Below, in pieces: positions 7,698 through 15,612 of a DNA stretch of 64,000 nt; position 1 is the stretch's first letter; the number at the start of each line of letters is the position of its first letter. This DNA is from Mesotoga sp. BH458_6_3_2_1 (GTDB lineage: Bacteria; Thermotogota; Thermotogae; Petrotogales; Kosmotogaceae). The position numbers and the translations under genes were made by a program. Below the pieces are notes generated by a model. The model saw only the letters and a program-made list of their open reading frames with translations. It was not told where the DNA came from and made no database searches. The stretch lies in the NCBI RefSeq assembly GCF_003664995.1, contig NZ_JFHL01000017.1, forward strand, positions 21,113 to 85,112, in the 5' to 3' direction.

Positions 7698-9293
7698 TTG
7701 AGACGTGCACTTATTTTAGTGTTGGTCCTCATTGTCGGTTATGGTGTAACTGCACTGGCATGCACTTCAATACTTGTCGGGAAAGACGCATCTGTTGACG
7801 GTTCCACAATGGTAACGCATACTTGCGACGGTAGCTATGATGCAAGGCTGCAGGTAATTGCTGGTGGAGTTCATGAAGAAGGCGAAACAGTCAGCATCTA
7901 CAAAGGTCTCTGCCAGGCTACTGTTCCCGGGAGAACCGTCAGCTACGTCGGCGAGATTCCTCAGGTTCCTGAGACATACACCTACTTCCACATCGGTTAT
8001 CCTTTCATGAACGAACATCAGGTCATTATCGGAGAGACTACCTGGAGTGGTGAGAGAGCGCTGAGAAATTCGCAGGGCTGGATGACAATTGAACAGCTTC
8101 AGGTTCTGGGCCTGCAGAGAGGCACAACTGCGCGAGAAGTCATCCAGATAATGGGCGAACTCGCAGAGAAGTACGGTTACGGAGATGGCGGCGAAGGTCT
8201 GACCGTTATCGATGGTGACGAAGCGTGGTTGTTTGAGGTTTGTGGTCCCGGTCCGTTCTGGTCTCCCGGAAGCGAAGAACCCGGAGCCGTATGGGTTGCA
8301 CAGAGAATTCCAGATGACCACGTCCTCGTGCATGCAAACAGATCGAGGATTGGCGAGATCGATCTTGAGAACACGGATTACTTCATGGCCTCACCAAATG
8401 TGTACTCAACGGCACAGGAACTCGAGTTGTGGGACGGACAGGAACCCTTCGTTTTCTATGCAGCCTACGGTCCAAAGAATGCCTTCTATAACACGAGACG
8501 AGAATGGAGAGTTCTCGATCTTCTTGCCCCCTCTCTGGAACTCGATCCCTGGGCAGAAAGATACCCTCTGTCGGTCAAACCAGACAAAAAGGTTTCTGTT
8601 CATGATCTTATGATGATCAAGCGTGATCATTATGAAGGAACAGAATTCGATCTCACGGTTGGCCTTGCCGCAGGTCCTTTTGGCAATCCCAACAGATACG
8701 CGACCTCTTCCAGCCAAAGGCCAGAAGGTGTCAACTACGACGGCTGGGAAAGAGCGATTTCCATGTTCAGATGCTCATATGTCATAGTTGGGCAGGCAAG
8801 AAACTGGATGCCAGATGCAATAGGTGGAGTTACATGGTTCGGTGAAGACGCACCTCACTCAACGGTATACATTCCTTTCTATGCAGGTGCGACAAGCGTT
8901 CCCGAATCATTCAGCCAGGGCGCAAGGGATTACTTCGATAGAACTTTCGCATGGTGGGCATTTAACCATGTTTCGAACCTTGCCGATCTTAGATATGATG
9001 TAGCCATCGAGATGATCAAAGAGGAATATACGAAGTTTGAAAGTGAGTTCCTTACGAATCAGCCGTTGATTGAAAAGGTTGCGCTTGATCTTTACAAGAG
9101 CAATCCAGAAGCAGCGATTGATTTCATCACGAACTACAGTAACGGTCTCGCTAACAGAGTTGTAGATAGATGGTGGAAACTGGCCGATGAACTCATCTAC
9201 ACACTGAACGATGGTTATGTAAATGGTTCTACTGCAGGTTACCCAACCTGGTGGCTTGAAGAAGTAGGATACGGAGCAACAACACAGAGATAG
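7698..9293 (+). CDS. Secreted C69-family dipeptidase, copy 2
   Basis: The start is the TTG at 7698, eight bases after AAAGGGGAG; this gives a 21-residue signal peptide ending VTALA and then Cys22 (CTSILVGK), the expected Ntn nucleophile. The 531-residue protein aligns along its length with copies 1 and 3: VDGSTMVTHTCDGSYDAR near the N terminus, GETTWSG, RNWMPDAIGGVTWFG in the C-terminal half, and a terminal AGYPTWWLEEVGYG segment shared with copy 3. The longer frame beginning at 7587 would add 37 residues and overlap the preceding gene, so it is rejected. The protein is extracytoplasmic and probably cleaves dipeptides with broad specificity. A strong terminator follows, so this is the last gene of the first cassette. 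Confidence 0.87.
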   Translation: MRRALILVLVLIVGYGVTALACTSILVGKDASVDGSTMVTHTCDGSYDARLQVIAGGVHEEGETVSIYKGLCQATVPGRTVSYVGEIPQVPETYTYFHIGYPFMNEHQVIIGETTWSGERALRNSQGWMTIEQLQVLGLQRGTTAREVIQIMGELAEKYGYGDGGEGLTVIDGDEAWLFEVCGPGPFWSPGSEEPGAVWVAQRIPDDHVLVHANRSRIGEIDLENTDYFMASPNVYSTAQELELWDGQEPFVFYAAYGPKNAFYNTRREWRVLDLLAPSLELDPWAERYPLSVKPDKKVSVHDLMMIKRDHYEGTEFDLTVGLAAGPFGNPNRYATSSSQRPEGVNYDGWERAISMFRCSYVIVGQARNWMPDAIGGVTWFGEDAPHSTVYIPFYAGATSVPESFSQGARDYFDRTFAWWAFNHVSNLADLRYDVAIEMIKEEYTKFESEFLTNQPLIEKVALDLYKSNPEAAIDFITNYSNGLANRVVDRWWKLADELIYTLNDGYVNGSTAGYPTWWLEEVGYGATTQR

Positions 9294-9309
9294 AGTAATT
9301 ATTCGTTGA

Positions 9310-9338
9310 GAAGGGCGGGGAGATCTCCGCCCTTCTTC
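9310..9338 (+). terminator. Intrinsic terminator after C69 copy 2
   Basis: GAAGGGCGG (9310-9318) pairs with CCGCCCTTC (9327-9335) around an eight-base loop and is followed by TTCTATTTG. It ends the first cassette 17 bases after the dipeptidase stop codon. Confidence 0.75.
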
Positions 9339-9687
9339 TATTTGCGGATGAATTCGTTTATCGCAGAACCTTTCCTCTGAAACAGAGGATTTGGCAAGCC
9401 CTTTCAAAGAGCAAAACAACATTCTTGTATTAACGTCCCTGTTTCAAGGATTCGTCGGAGCCAATCATTGTATTTTGTAGGTCAGGAATCCTGCATCATT
9501 TATGTACTCCGTTTCCTTGTATGGCTAACTAGAGCTTTTTCCTCCTATTTAACACTTGTGTATCGATTGCGACAAGCGAGCAAATTGGCAGAAGGCTTTG
9601 CTATAATGATTATAAGAAAGTTTTATAACCTAACTTAATGAGTTTTCTGCTTTGGACTAATTATTATTTACTTTGGGGATGGCACTC
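9339..9687. other. Intergenic region between the two cassettes
   Basis: No gene is supported. A TATAAT at 9602-9607 is a good candidate -10 for the second cassette, but the nearest -35-like element (TTGGCA, 9585-9590) is only 11 bases away, so the promoter assignment is weak. Confidence 0.35.
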
Positions 9688-10302
9688 TTGAAAATTGCTA
9701 CGGTTACATTGATTCTCTTAGTTTGTTCGATTCTTTGCTCTCTGACAGTCGAACCTTTGCCCGCGATTGAAGATCCTATGTTAATGACAGTTTGGGGTGA
9801 GAGCATGGAGCTTCTGAATATAAACTATTTCTGTGACAGCCTTCAGATTGCTCGTGACTATTCTCCGACTGCTAAGATTGAAGATCTGAATTCCGGTGCG
9901 GGGTTCAGGATTGGGAGAGAGCTACCGGAAGAGATTTTTCATCCCTTCTACGTTTTTGGAACTCCATACCGTACTCTTGTTGTCATAGTCGGAGGTGCTG
10001 AACAGGAATCAGCAGAAGATATCATTAGAATTGAGATGCTCGCCTCTTCAGTGAAGGGATCTGGAGGAAAGGTTCTGGCAATAGATGTCGATGTTGAAGG
10101 AACTGGAGACAATCCCGTAAAGGGAGAATTCGTCCGAACAATAGTTCCGTTTCTAGATGTCCTTATAGTAGCTGAGAGCCCCACTGATCAATACTTGCCA
10201 TTTCTGAAAGGTGATATCCCGGTACTGGTGGAGTTGCCGGTTGTCGTAGATCTCATCTCAGTATTTGAAAGGGACTTCGGCGGCGGCAGGTGCTGTGACT
10301 AA
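9688..10302 (+). CDS. Secreted DUF6305-like protein, divergent copy 2
   Basis: The 204-residue product begins with a hydrophobic signal segment (LKIATVTLILLVCSILCS). It keeps the overall layout of the DUF6305-like paralogues: an early LMTVWGESMELLNINYF segment parallels VTSAGQSAEVETVNYV of copy 3. A central TLVVIVGGAEQES strand-loop sits where the other two have the SLKGMG loop, which is changed here. A FLDVLIVAESPTDQ strand corresponds to their DLILVIADSDSDG. The TTG at 9688 is preferred because GGGGA lies eight bases upstream; ATG 9679 lacks a spaced binding site. The C terminus ends in an unusual GGGRCCD. It is the first gene of the second transcription unit, so a shared extracellular role with the dipeptidases is inferred. 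Confidence 0.55.
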   Translation: MKIATVTLILLVCSILCSLTVEPLPAIEDPMLMTVWGESMELLNINYFCDSLQIARDYSPTAKIEDLNSGAGFRIGRELPEEIFHPFYVFGTPYRTLVVIVGGAEQESAEDIIRIEMLASSVKGSGGKVLAIDVDVEGTGDNPVKGEFVRTIVPFLDVLIVAESPTDQYLPFLKGDIPVLVELPVVVDLISVFERDFGGGRCCD

Positions 10303-10313
10303 CAGGAGGATTT

Positions 10314-11588
10314 ATGAAGAGAATATTCTTATTGGCCGTTATTATGTTAAGCGTACTTGCATTTACAGAGATCAATGTTGAGTATTCGTTTGCTTACGGA
10401 GGAGAAGGCGACGACCTTGCGAACGATCTGGTTTTGCTCAAAGACGGAAGTATTCTAATTGCAGGACATACAACGTCAATTACCGGAGATTTCGGGGCCT
10501 CGAAAGGGGAAGAGGATTTCCTTGTAGTGAAAATTGACGGCTCTTTTGAAGTGTTGTGGTCTAGAACTTTCGGTGGTAGTGATTCTGATGTCGCTGAAGC
10601 GATAGCTGAGACAAGAGACGGCGGCTTCATCGTTGTTGGCATGACAGAATCATCTGACGGAGATGTTTCCGTGAGTAACAAGCTTGGAGATTTCTGGATA
10701 ATCAAGCTTTCCTCAGAAGGCGAATTACTTTGGGAGAAGACATTCGGGGGAAGTGGCCAGGACCATGCTTACGATGTTGCTGAGAGGGCCTCGGGAAATT
10801 TGGTCGTTGCAGGCTACACGAGATCGGTAGATGGAGATGTTCAAGGCCACGTATGGGGTGAAGATTTCTGGATAATTGAGCTCACTTCTACAGGAGAGCT
10901 TCTAAACCAGTGGACAATAGATGGAGAAAACAACAACGAAGATCTTGCTCGAAAGCTACTGATTACTGACAAAGGCGAGATACTGGCTGTAGGCTATACG
11001 GCTTACAAAGACGTAGGAATTAGCTGTAATTACGTCAACGAACAGGCTGCACTCGCAATCATCGATAATGAAGGAGTTGTCTCTTCCTATAAGAGCTACG
11101 GTGGTATGTATCTTGAAGATGGTTACGATGTGATGATCTCTGAGGATACGATCGTTATTGTTGGTGAACAGGATGCTGGAGTATCCATGTTTTCGAGCGG
11201 ACTCGGAGGGAAAGACTTTTATGTTGTAACGGTAGACGGCAATGGGCATGAAATCTGGGCGAAGAATTATGGAGGAACCTTTACAGATATAGCACGCGTG
11301 GTTCAGCCATTCGGAAACGGTTATTTCCTTGTTGCAGGTCACACAACTTCACAGAATGTTGACGTCAAAGATCCTCTAGGTATGAACGATGGGTGGATAA
11401 TTGTGATAAAGGAGAACGGTGAGCTTGTCGAATCATTATCGGTAGGTGGGTCGGCGGACGATTTAATTCTTTCGGGTGTCAGTTCAGATGAAAAGCATAT
11501 TTTCTGTGGTTATTCAACATCATCTGATGGAGACGTTGAAAGCAACAAGGGCGGAAAAGATATCTGGTTGATTTCGTTAGGGAAATAG
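10314..11588 (+). CDS. Secreted repeat protein, probable beta-propeller
   Basis: A signal peptide (MKRIFLLAVIMLSVLAF) is followed by about seven degenerate repeats of 50-60 residues. Each has the pattern W-x-(R/K)-x-(F/Y)GG-(S/T)-x-x-D-x-A, then a strand with GG-x-x-(V/I)-x-G-(Y/M/H)-T-x-S, D-G-D, and D-(F/W)-W-(I/L)-I-K/E-L. Such repeats are seen in secreted proteins annotated as delta-60/SBBP-type or quinoprotein-like propellers. Repeated acidic DGD and DGS turns suggest calcium binding. The 424-residue protein starts at ATG 10314 after AGGAGG, 11 bases after the DUF6305-like gene. It sits between a DUF6305-like gene and a dipeptidase gene, so it is probably co-transcribed and secreted with them. 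Its ligand is unknown. Confidence 0.65.
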   Translation: MKRIFLLAVIMLSVLAFTEINVEYSFAYGGEGDDLANDLVLLKDGSILIAGHTTSITGDFGASKGEEDFLVVKIDGSFEVLWSRTFGGSDSDVAEAIAETRDGGFIVVGMTESSDGDVSVSNKLGDFWIIKLSSEGELLWEKTFGGSGQDHAYDVAERASGNLVVAGYTRSVDGDVQGHVWGEDFWIIELTSTGELLNQWTIDGENNNEDLARKLLITDKGEILAVGYTAYKDVGISCNYVNEQAALAIIDNEGVVSSYKSYGGMYLEDGYDVMISEDTIVIVGEQDAGVSMFSSGLGGKDFYVVTVDGNGHEIWAKNYGGTFTDIARVVQPFGNGYFLVAGHTTSQNVDVKDPLGMNDGWIIVIKENGELVESLSVGGSADDLILSGVSSDEKHIFCGYSTSSDGDVESNKGGKDIWLISLGK

Positions 11589-11652
11589 ATGAGGTCTAGC
11601 GACCTTAAACTGGGGTATATCCCCAATAAAATCTAGTTGGGAGGGGTTTCAT

Positions 11653-13314
11653 TTGCGTAAGATCCTATTGGTCCTGATTGTGGCTGCAGCAATAGTCAGT
11701 ATTGGCCTTGCATGTACCACGATCATCGTTACTAAGGGTGCGTCTGTTGACGGTTCGGTAATGACGAGCCATTCAGCTGACTGCGGCCTTTGTGATTTCA
11801 GGTACGTCTATGTTCCACCCGCAGACTATGAAGCGGGAGCAAAGAGAGCAGTATATCCTTTCATCGAGCCATATCCACGTTATGTCGGTGCAGACATGGG
11901 TCCGACCTACAACGATCCAGACCTTCCAGCAACAGAGCCTCTGGGTTACATCGATCAGGTCGAGCACACATTTGGCTATTTTGATGCCGTATATGGCGTA
12001 ATTAATGAACATCAGCTGGCAATCGGTGAATGTACATGTTCTGCGAAGGTCTATGCGCAGTCAAGTGCAGATTGTATTTTCGACGTTGCTGCTCTTTCGA
12101 GAGTTGCAATGGAAAGGACTACCACAGCCCGAGAAGCAATAGAACTCATGGGAGCCCTTGCTGTCGAATACGGTTACTACGGCTGGGGAGAAACATTGAC
12201 AGTAACAGATCCCAACGAAGCCTGGGTCTTCGAAATCTGTGCGTCGCCTGACAAGAAGAGCGCTCTATGGGCGGCAAAGAAGGTTCCCGATGGAGAAGTC
12301 TTCGTAGAATCGAACATGTTCAGGATAAGAGAACTCGATCCAGAAAGTCCTGACAATATGTTCTCGCCGAATCTTATCGATGTTGCTACAGAAGCCGGCT
12401 GGTACGATCCCAGTACAGGTCCTATCGACTGGATGGCAACTGTAAGCACAGGAGAATATTCCTACCCTTACTACAGTCTTAGAAGAACTTGGAGAGTTCT
12501 CGACAGAGTCTCCCCATCTCTTGGACTTTCTCCCTGGGTAGAAGACACTTTCACAAAAGATTACCCGTTCTCTATCGTACCTGACAAGAAACTGTCTGTG
12601 GCCGATGTTATCGACCTCTTCAGGGATCATTACCAGGGAACAGAGTTTGATTTGACTGAAGGACTTGCCGCAGGACCTTTTGGCAATCCTAATCGCTATG
12701 CCGGTTCCAGTAAGCTAATAAAGGGAAGCTGGGAAAGAGCCCTTTCTATCTTCAGATGTGAGTACGTTTTCGTTTCTCAGGTTAGAGACTGGCTTCCTGA
12801 TCCTGTAGGTGGAGTAGTATGGTGGGGAGCAGCTGCACCTCACGAAACGATTCTTGTGCCGATGTACTGTGGAATAACGGACGTTCCTTATGCTTATGAC
12901 AGTGGTAGCCTTCAGGAATTCGACTATGATGTCGCATCATGGGCATTCAACTTCATGGGCAACTGGGCGGAACTGAAGTGGAGCTACATGTACCCCGAGA
13001 TTCAGGAACTACAGAAGAAGATCGAAGGAAAGCTCTTTGCAGTACAGCCAGCGATCGAAGCGGCAGCTGCACAGCTTTACGAAACAGATCCAGAACTGTG
13101 TAAGGAATTCCTTACTGATTACGTTGCCGACGTAACTGACAGAGTAATGGCAGAAGTATGGGATTTCAACGAATATCTAATAACCAAGTACAGAGATGGA
13201 TACATAAACGTACCTAACGTTGGTTCTTCAGCTGGATACCCCGACTGGTGGCTTGATGCAGTAGGATACGACGAAGGTCACATTTTCGGCGACGACGGCT
13301 ACAAAGCCAAGTAA
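11653..13314 (+). CDS. Secreted C69-family dipeptidase, copy 3
   Basis: The TTG start at 11653 follows GGGAGGGG. The 553-residue product has a 20-residue signal peptide ending SIGLA and then Cys21 (CTTIIVTK), the presumed Ntn nucleophile, followed by the family VDGS motif. Compared with copies 1 and 2 it has an extra segment after the N-terminal region (residues ~55-95, rich in Tyr and Pro) and additional cysteines (DCGLCDF, CTCSAK, DCIF). It shares RDWLPDPVGGVVWWG and the terminal AGYPDWWLDAVGYD segment with copy 2. A likely extracellular peptidase with related but distinct specificity. A perfect GC-rich terminator follows directly. Confidence 0.87.
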   Translation: MRKILLVLIVAAAIVSIGLACTTIIVTKGASVDGSVMTSHSADCGLCDFRYVYVPPADYEAGAKRAVYPFIEPYPRYVGADMGPTYNDPDLPATEPLGYIDQVEHTFGYFDAVYGVINEHQLAIGECTCSAKVYAQSSADCIFDVAALSRVAMERTTTAREAIELMGALAVEYGYYGWGETLTVTDPNEAWVFEICASPDKKSALWAAKKVPDGEVFVESNMFRIRELDPESPDNMFSPNLIDVATEAGWYDPSTGPIDWMATVSTGEYSYPYYSLRRTWRVLDRVSPSLGLSPWVEDTFTKDYPFSIVPDKKLSVADVIDLFRDHYQGTEFDLTEGLAAGPFGNPNRYAGSSKLIKGSWERALSIFRCEYVFVSQVRDWLPDPVGGVVWWGAAAPHETILVPMYCGITDVPYAYDSGSLQEFDYDVASWAFNFMGNWAELKWSYMYPEIQELQKKIEGKLFAVQPAIEAAAAQLYETDPELCKEFLTDYVADVTDRVMAEVWDFNEYLITKYRDGYINVPNVGSSAGYPDWWLDAVGYDEGHIFGDDGYKAK

Positions 13315-13322
13315 TCGACTTG

Positions 13323-13358
13323 CCCGCCCCACAGCGGGGCGGGTTTTGCTCTTTTTTT
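13323..13358 (+). terminator. Intrinsic terminator after C69 copy 3
   Basis: CCCGCCCC (13323-13330) pairs perfectly with GGGGCGGG (13336-13343), followed by TTTTGCTCTTTTTTT. This is a textbook Rho-independent terminator eight bases after the stop codon. Confidence 0.9.
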
Positions 13359-13428
13359 ATTTCAAACCTTGTAGACGATTTTTGATTCATATATAGTGTT
13401 GAAGATTTCGAATGAGGAGGTTACTTAC

Positions 13429-14064
13429 ATGAGAAGATTTCTGTTAGTTCTGATTGTAGTTTCTCTTGTCAGTGTTTTTGCGTTTGCCGAACCCGAGGTG
13501 CAGCTCGGATTGCCAGTTGTAATCACTTCTGCAGGTCAGAGCGCAGAGGTTGAAACAGTCAACTATGTTGCCGATGAAGTCGGCTTGAAGTACGACTACT
13601 GTGATGTCCTTTCTAAGGATGAGCTTGCGGCTGGAGTGGGACTCGGTGGAGCCAAGTCAGCAATAGGAAAGCACGTTACCACGCTCTCTCCCGATCCAGA
13701 AGGCACTAAGTTCCAGTCTCTGGTACTCGTTCTTGGTGCCAGCCTCAAGGGCATGGGTGCTTCCGGTCTCTCTGTAGACACAGAAGTAGACAGACTCAAG
13801 GACCTTATAGAATATGCGAAGGCAAACGAAATAAAGATTGTTGCAATTGCTATTGGAGGAGAGATTCAGAGGGGTCTTCCAGGTAGTCCAATTGAGACAA
13901 TGATCGATACAGTTGCACCTCACGCTGACGTTTTCGTAGTTACAAAGGATTCAAACGGTGATGGGAAGTTCACGAAGGCAGCGGAAGATAGAAACGTTCC
14001 AATAGTAGAAATCGATTCTGCGTTTGATCTTCTCGATACTTTTACACAGGTATTCGGTTTGTAG
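13429..14064 (+). CDS. Secreted DUF6305-like protein, copy 3
   Basis: The 211-residue protein starts MRRFLLVLIVVSLVSVFAFA, a standard cleavable signal peptide ending in AFA. The mature part contains QSAEVETVNYVADEVGLKY, a SLVLVLGASLKGMGASG loop, a VDRLKDLIEYAKAN helix, and an acidic DSNGDGKF loop near the C terminus. All have counterparts in the copy at 2685-3266. ATG 13429 follows GAGGAGG at optimal spacing; the upstream TTG at 13396 is not supported. It sits after a strong terminator, so it begins a new unit with the second permease. The alternating strand/helix pattern suggests a Rossmann-like fold, compatible with ligand binding outside the membrane, but no function is established. Confidence 0.7.
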   Translation: MRRFLLVLIVVSLVSVFAFAEPEVQLGLPVVITSAGQSAEVETVNYVADEVGLKYDYCDVLSKDELAAGVGLGGAKSAIGKHVTTLSPDPEGTKFQSLVLVLGASLKGMGASGLSVDTEVDRLKDLIEYAKANEIKIVAIAIGGEIQRGLPGSPIETMIDTVAPHADVFVVTKDSNGDGKFTKAAEDRNVPIVEIDSAFDLLDTFTQVFGL

Positions 14065-14074
14065 TTTTTTGGTG

Positions 14075-14106
14075 GCCGGCACAGTAGAATCATCTACCGT
14101 GCCGGC
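14075..14106 (+). promoter_or_regulatory. Intercistronic hairpin between DUF6305 copy 3 and permease copy 2
   Basis: A 14-bp stem (14075-14088 with 14093-14106, one mismatch) encloses an ATCA loop. It is GC-rich but lacks a following T-run, so read-through into the permease is expected. It could lower permease expression relative to the secreted protein or mark an RNA-processing site. Confidence 0.5.
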
Positions 14107-14129
14107 TCCAATTAAAGGGGGGAATCAAA

Positions 14130-15434
14130 ATGTCAGCTGACGCAATATACATGCAAACGATCATAGCCGGGCTAGTCATGGTTGGAGCCTACGCCGTTGG
14201 AAAGTTTCTGAAGTTTTCAACGGAACTATGTATGTTTGTTGCAGTAATCGGAGGAGCAATTGCCGGAGGAGCAGGTTTTGACACTTTCAGGCATATTGCC
14301 GAAGGATCGGTAACCTACCTCGACATTGGACTCATCTTTGTATTTGCAACGATTTTCATGAATATTATCAAAGAGTCGGGAGGAACGAATTATATAGTCA
14401 GAAAGATTATCGGAGCTTTCCACAACAAAAGAATACTGATGCTTATACTTCTTATGCTGGTAATATTAGTTCCAGGAGCACTTACAGGAGCGGGAAGCAT
14501 CTCTGTTCTGGTTGTCGGAGGAACGGTCGCGGCCGCTCTCAATGCAATGGGACTTTCAAAGGTAAGAATATCTGCATTGATTTTCATTGTTGCCGGTTTG
14601 AGTGCCGCTGCTCCTCCAGTCAATATCTGGGCGATGATGACCTGCGCCGGAACAGCCATTCCTTACGTTGGATTTACCATGCCACTTCTGGTACCGGTGC
14701 TGATTCTCGGTCTCTTCTCGGTTCTATTTTTTGGACGTGGAGCTGGAAACATCGACAAAGAAAAGGCTCTAAAAGAGATTCCCGATCCCAAAGGGCTCTC
14801 CGGGTGGAGCGTTGCTGTTCCTTTCCTTGTCTTGATATTCTTGCTTGGGGCACCGAGAATCTGGCCGTTCGGGTTCCCGGTCCTTGGATTGCCTTTGGTA
14901 TTTGCGATATGTACTCTGGTAGCGTGGCTAATGAACTTCAAGAGAGTAAATATTTTGAAGGTCAGCAGAGAAACCGTGGCTCAGTTAACACCACTCATAG
15001 CGACTACTGCAGTTGTCGGTATGCTGATACAGGTAATGAGTTTCAACGGTGTCAAGGGCTTGATCTCTATGTGGATTGTCACAGCTCCTCTTGCAATAGT
15101 CTGGATTCTACTTCCTTTCATAATACCGATATCGGAAGGTCTCCTGACTTATGGTGGTGCTATGGTAATAGGTATACCTCTCATGTGGATGTTGAATTCG
15201 AACGGGATCAACCCGGTAATCGTTTTGGCAGGACTGAGTTTACTGTGGCCTCTTGGGGATGGATTACCCCCGACTGCACTTATCGGACGCTTGACAGTTA
15301 GCACAGTCGGGTACAAAGGCTCATATGGCTCGTTCTTAAAAGAGTGCGTGGTACCCTGGGTAGCCATAACTGTCGTTGCAATGATTCTGGTTATCTTTGC
15401 AAATAAATTCAACTTCCTGATGATGGTAGGTTGA
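14130..15434 (+). CDS. DctM-like (TRAP large-permease / IT superfamily) transporter, copy 2
   Basis: This 434-residue polytopic protein matches the permease at 3337-4629 along its whole length. It shares the YLD(I/V)xLIF start of a helix, MNIIKESGG, the PGALTGAGSISVLVVGG loop, SAAAPPVNIWAMM, the PISEGLL segment and GDGLPPTALIGR. The paired Gly-rich and Pro-Pro loops fit a two-repeat transporter with re-entrant hairpins, as in DctM-like proteins. ATG 14130 follows AAAGGGGGGAA. It is the translocating component of the second cassette, with a one-helix protein 15 bases downstream. Divergence from copy 1 suggests the two cassettes handle different substrates. Confidence 0.72.
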   Translation: MSADAIYMQTIIAGLVMVGAYAVGKFLKFSTELCMFVAVIGGAIAGGAGFDTFRHIAEGSVTYLDIGLIFVFATIFMNIIKESGGTNYIVRKIIGAFHNKRILMLILLMLVILVPGALTGAGSISVLVVGGTVAAALNAMGLSKVRISALIFIVAGLSAAAPPVNIWAMMTCAGTAIPYVGFTMPLLVPVLILGLFSVLFFGRGAGNIDKEKALKEIPDPKGLSGWSVAVPFLVLIFLLGAPRIWPFGFPVLGLPLVFAICTLVAWLMNFKRVNILKVSRETVAQLTPLIATTAVVGMLIQVMSFNGVKGLISMWIVTAPLAIVWILLPFIIPISEGLLTYGGAMVIGIPLMWMLNSNGINPVIVLAGLSLLWPLGDGLPPTALIGRLTVSTVGYKGSYGSFLKECVVPWVAITVVAMILVIFANKFNFLMMVG

Positions 15435-15449
15435 GGAGGAGGTGTCGTC

Positions 15450-15602
15450 ATGACTTTGATTATGTTTCTGTATTATGTGATGACAGCCTATGTGGTAGGC
15501 ATGCTTATCTGGAACTTCATAAAGACAAAGGATATCAAGAGCGAAATATTATACACACTGGCTCTCTTGCCCCTCATTCTCAGATTGCTTAGAATGAGGT
15601 AG
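15450..15602 (+). CDS. Small single-helix membrane protein, permease partner candidate, copy 2
   Basis: A 50-residue frame starts at ATG 15450 after GAGGAGGAGGTG, a very strong ribosome binding site. It encodes a hydrophobic helix (MFLYYVMTAYVVGMLIW), a linker KTKDIKSE and a second hydrophobic stretch ending LPLILRLLRMR. It is homologous in sequence and gene position to 4657-4821. It lies 15 bases after the permease gene and 10 bases before the zinc hydrolase gene, so translational coupling is likely. I suggest a small accessory subunit of the permease; no known family is recognised. Confidence 0.75.
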   Translation: MTLIMFLYYVMTAYVVGMLIWNFIKTKDIKSEILYTLALLPLILRLLRMR

Positions 15603-15612
15603 GAGGGATATT

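Noticed and set aside
9585..9607. Full sigma-70 promoter before DUF6305 copy 2
   Set aside because: The TTGGCA and TATAAT elements are only 11 bases apart, too close for a standard promoter; only the -10 is kept as a weak note.
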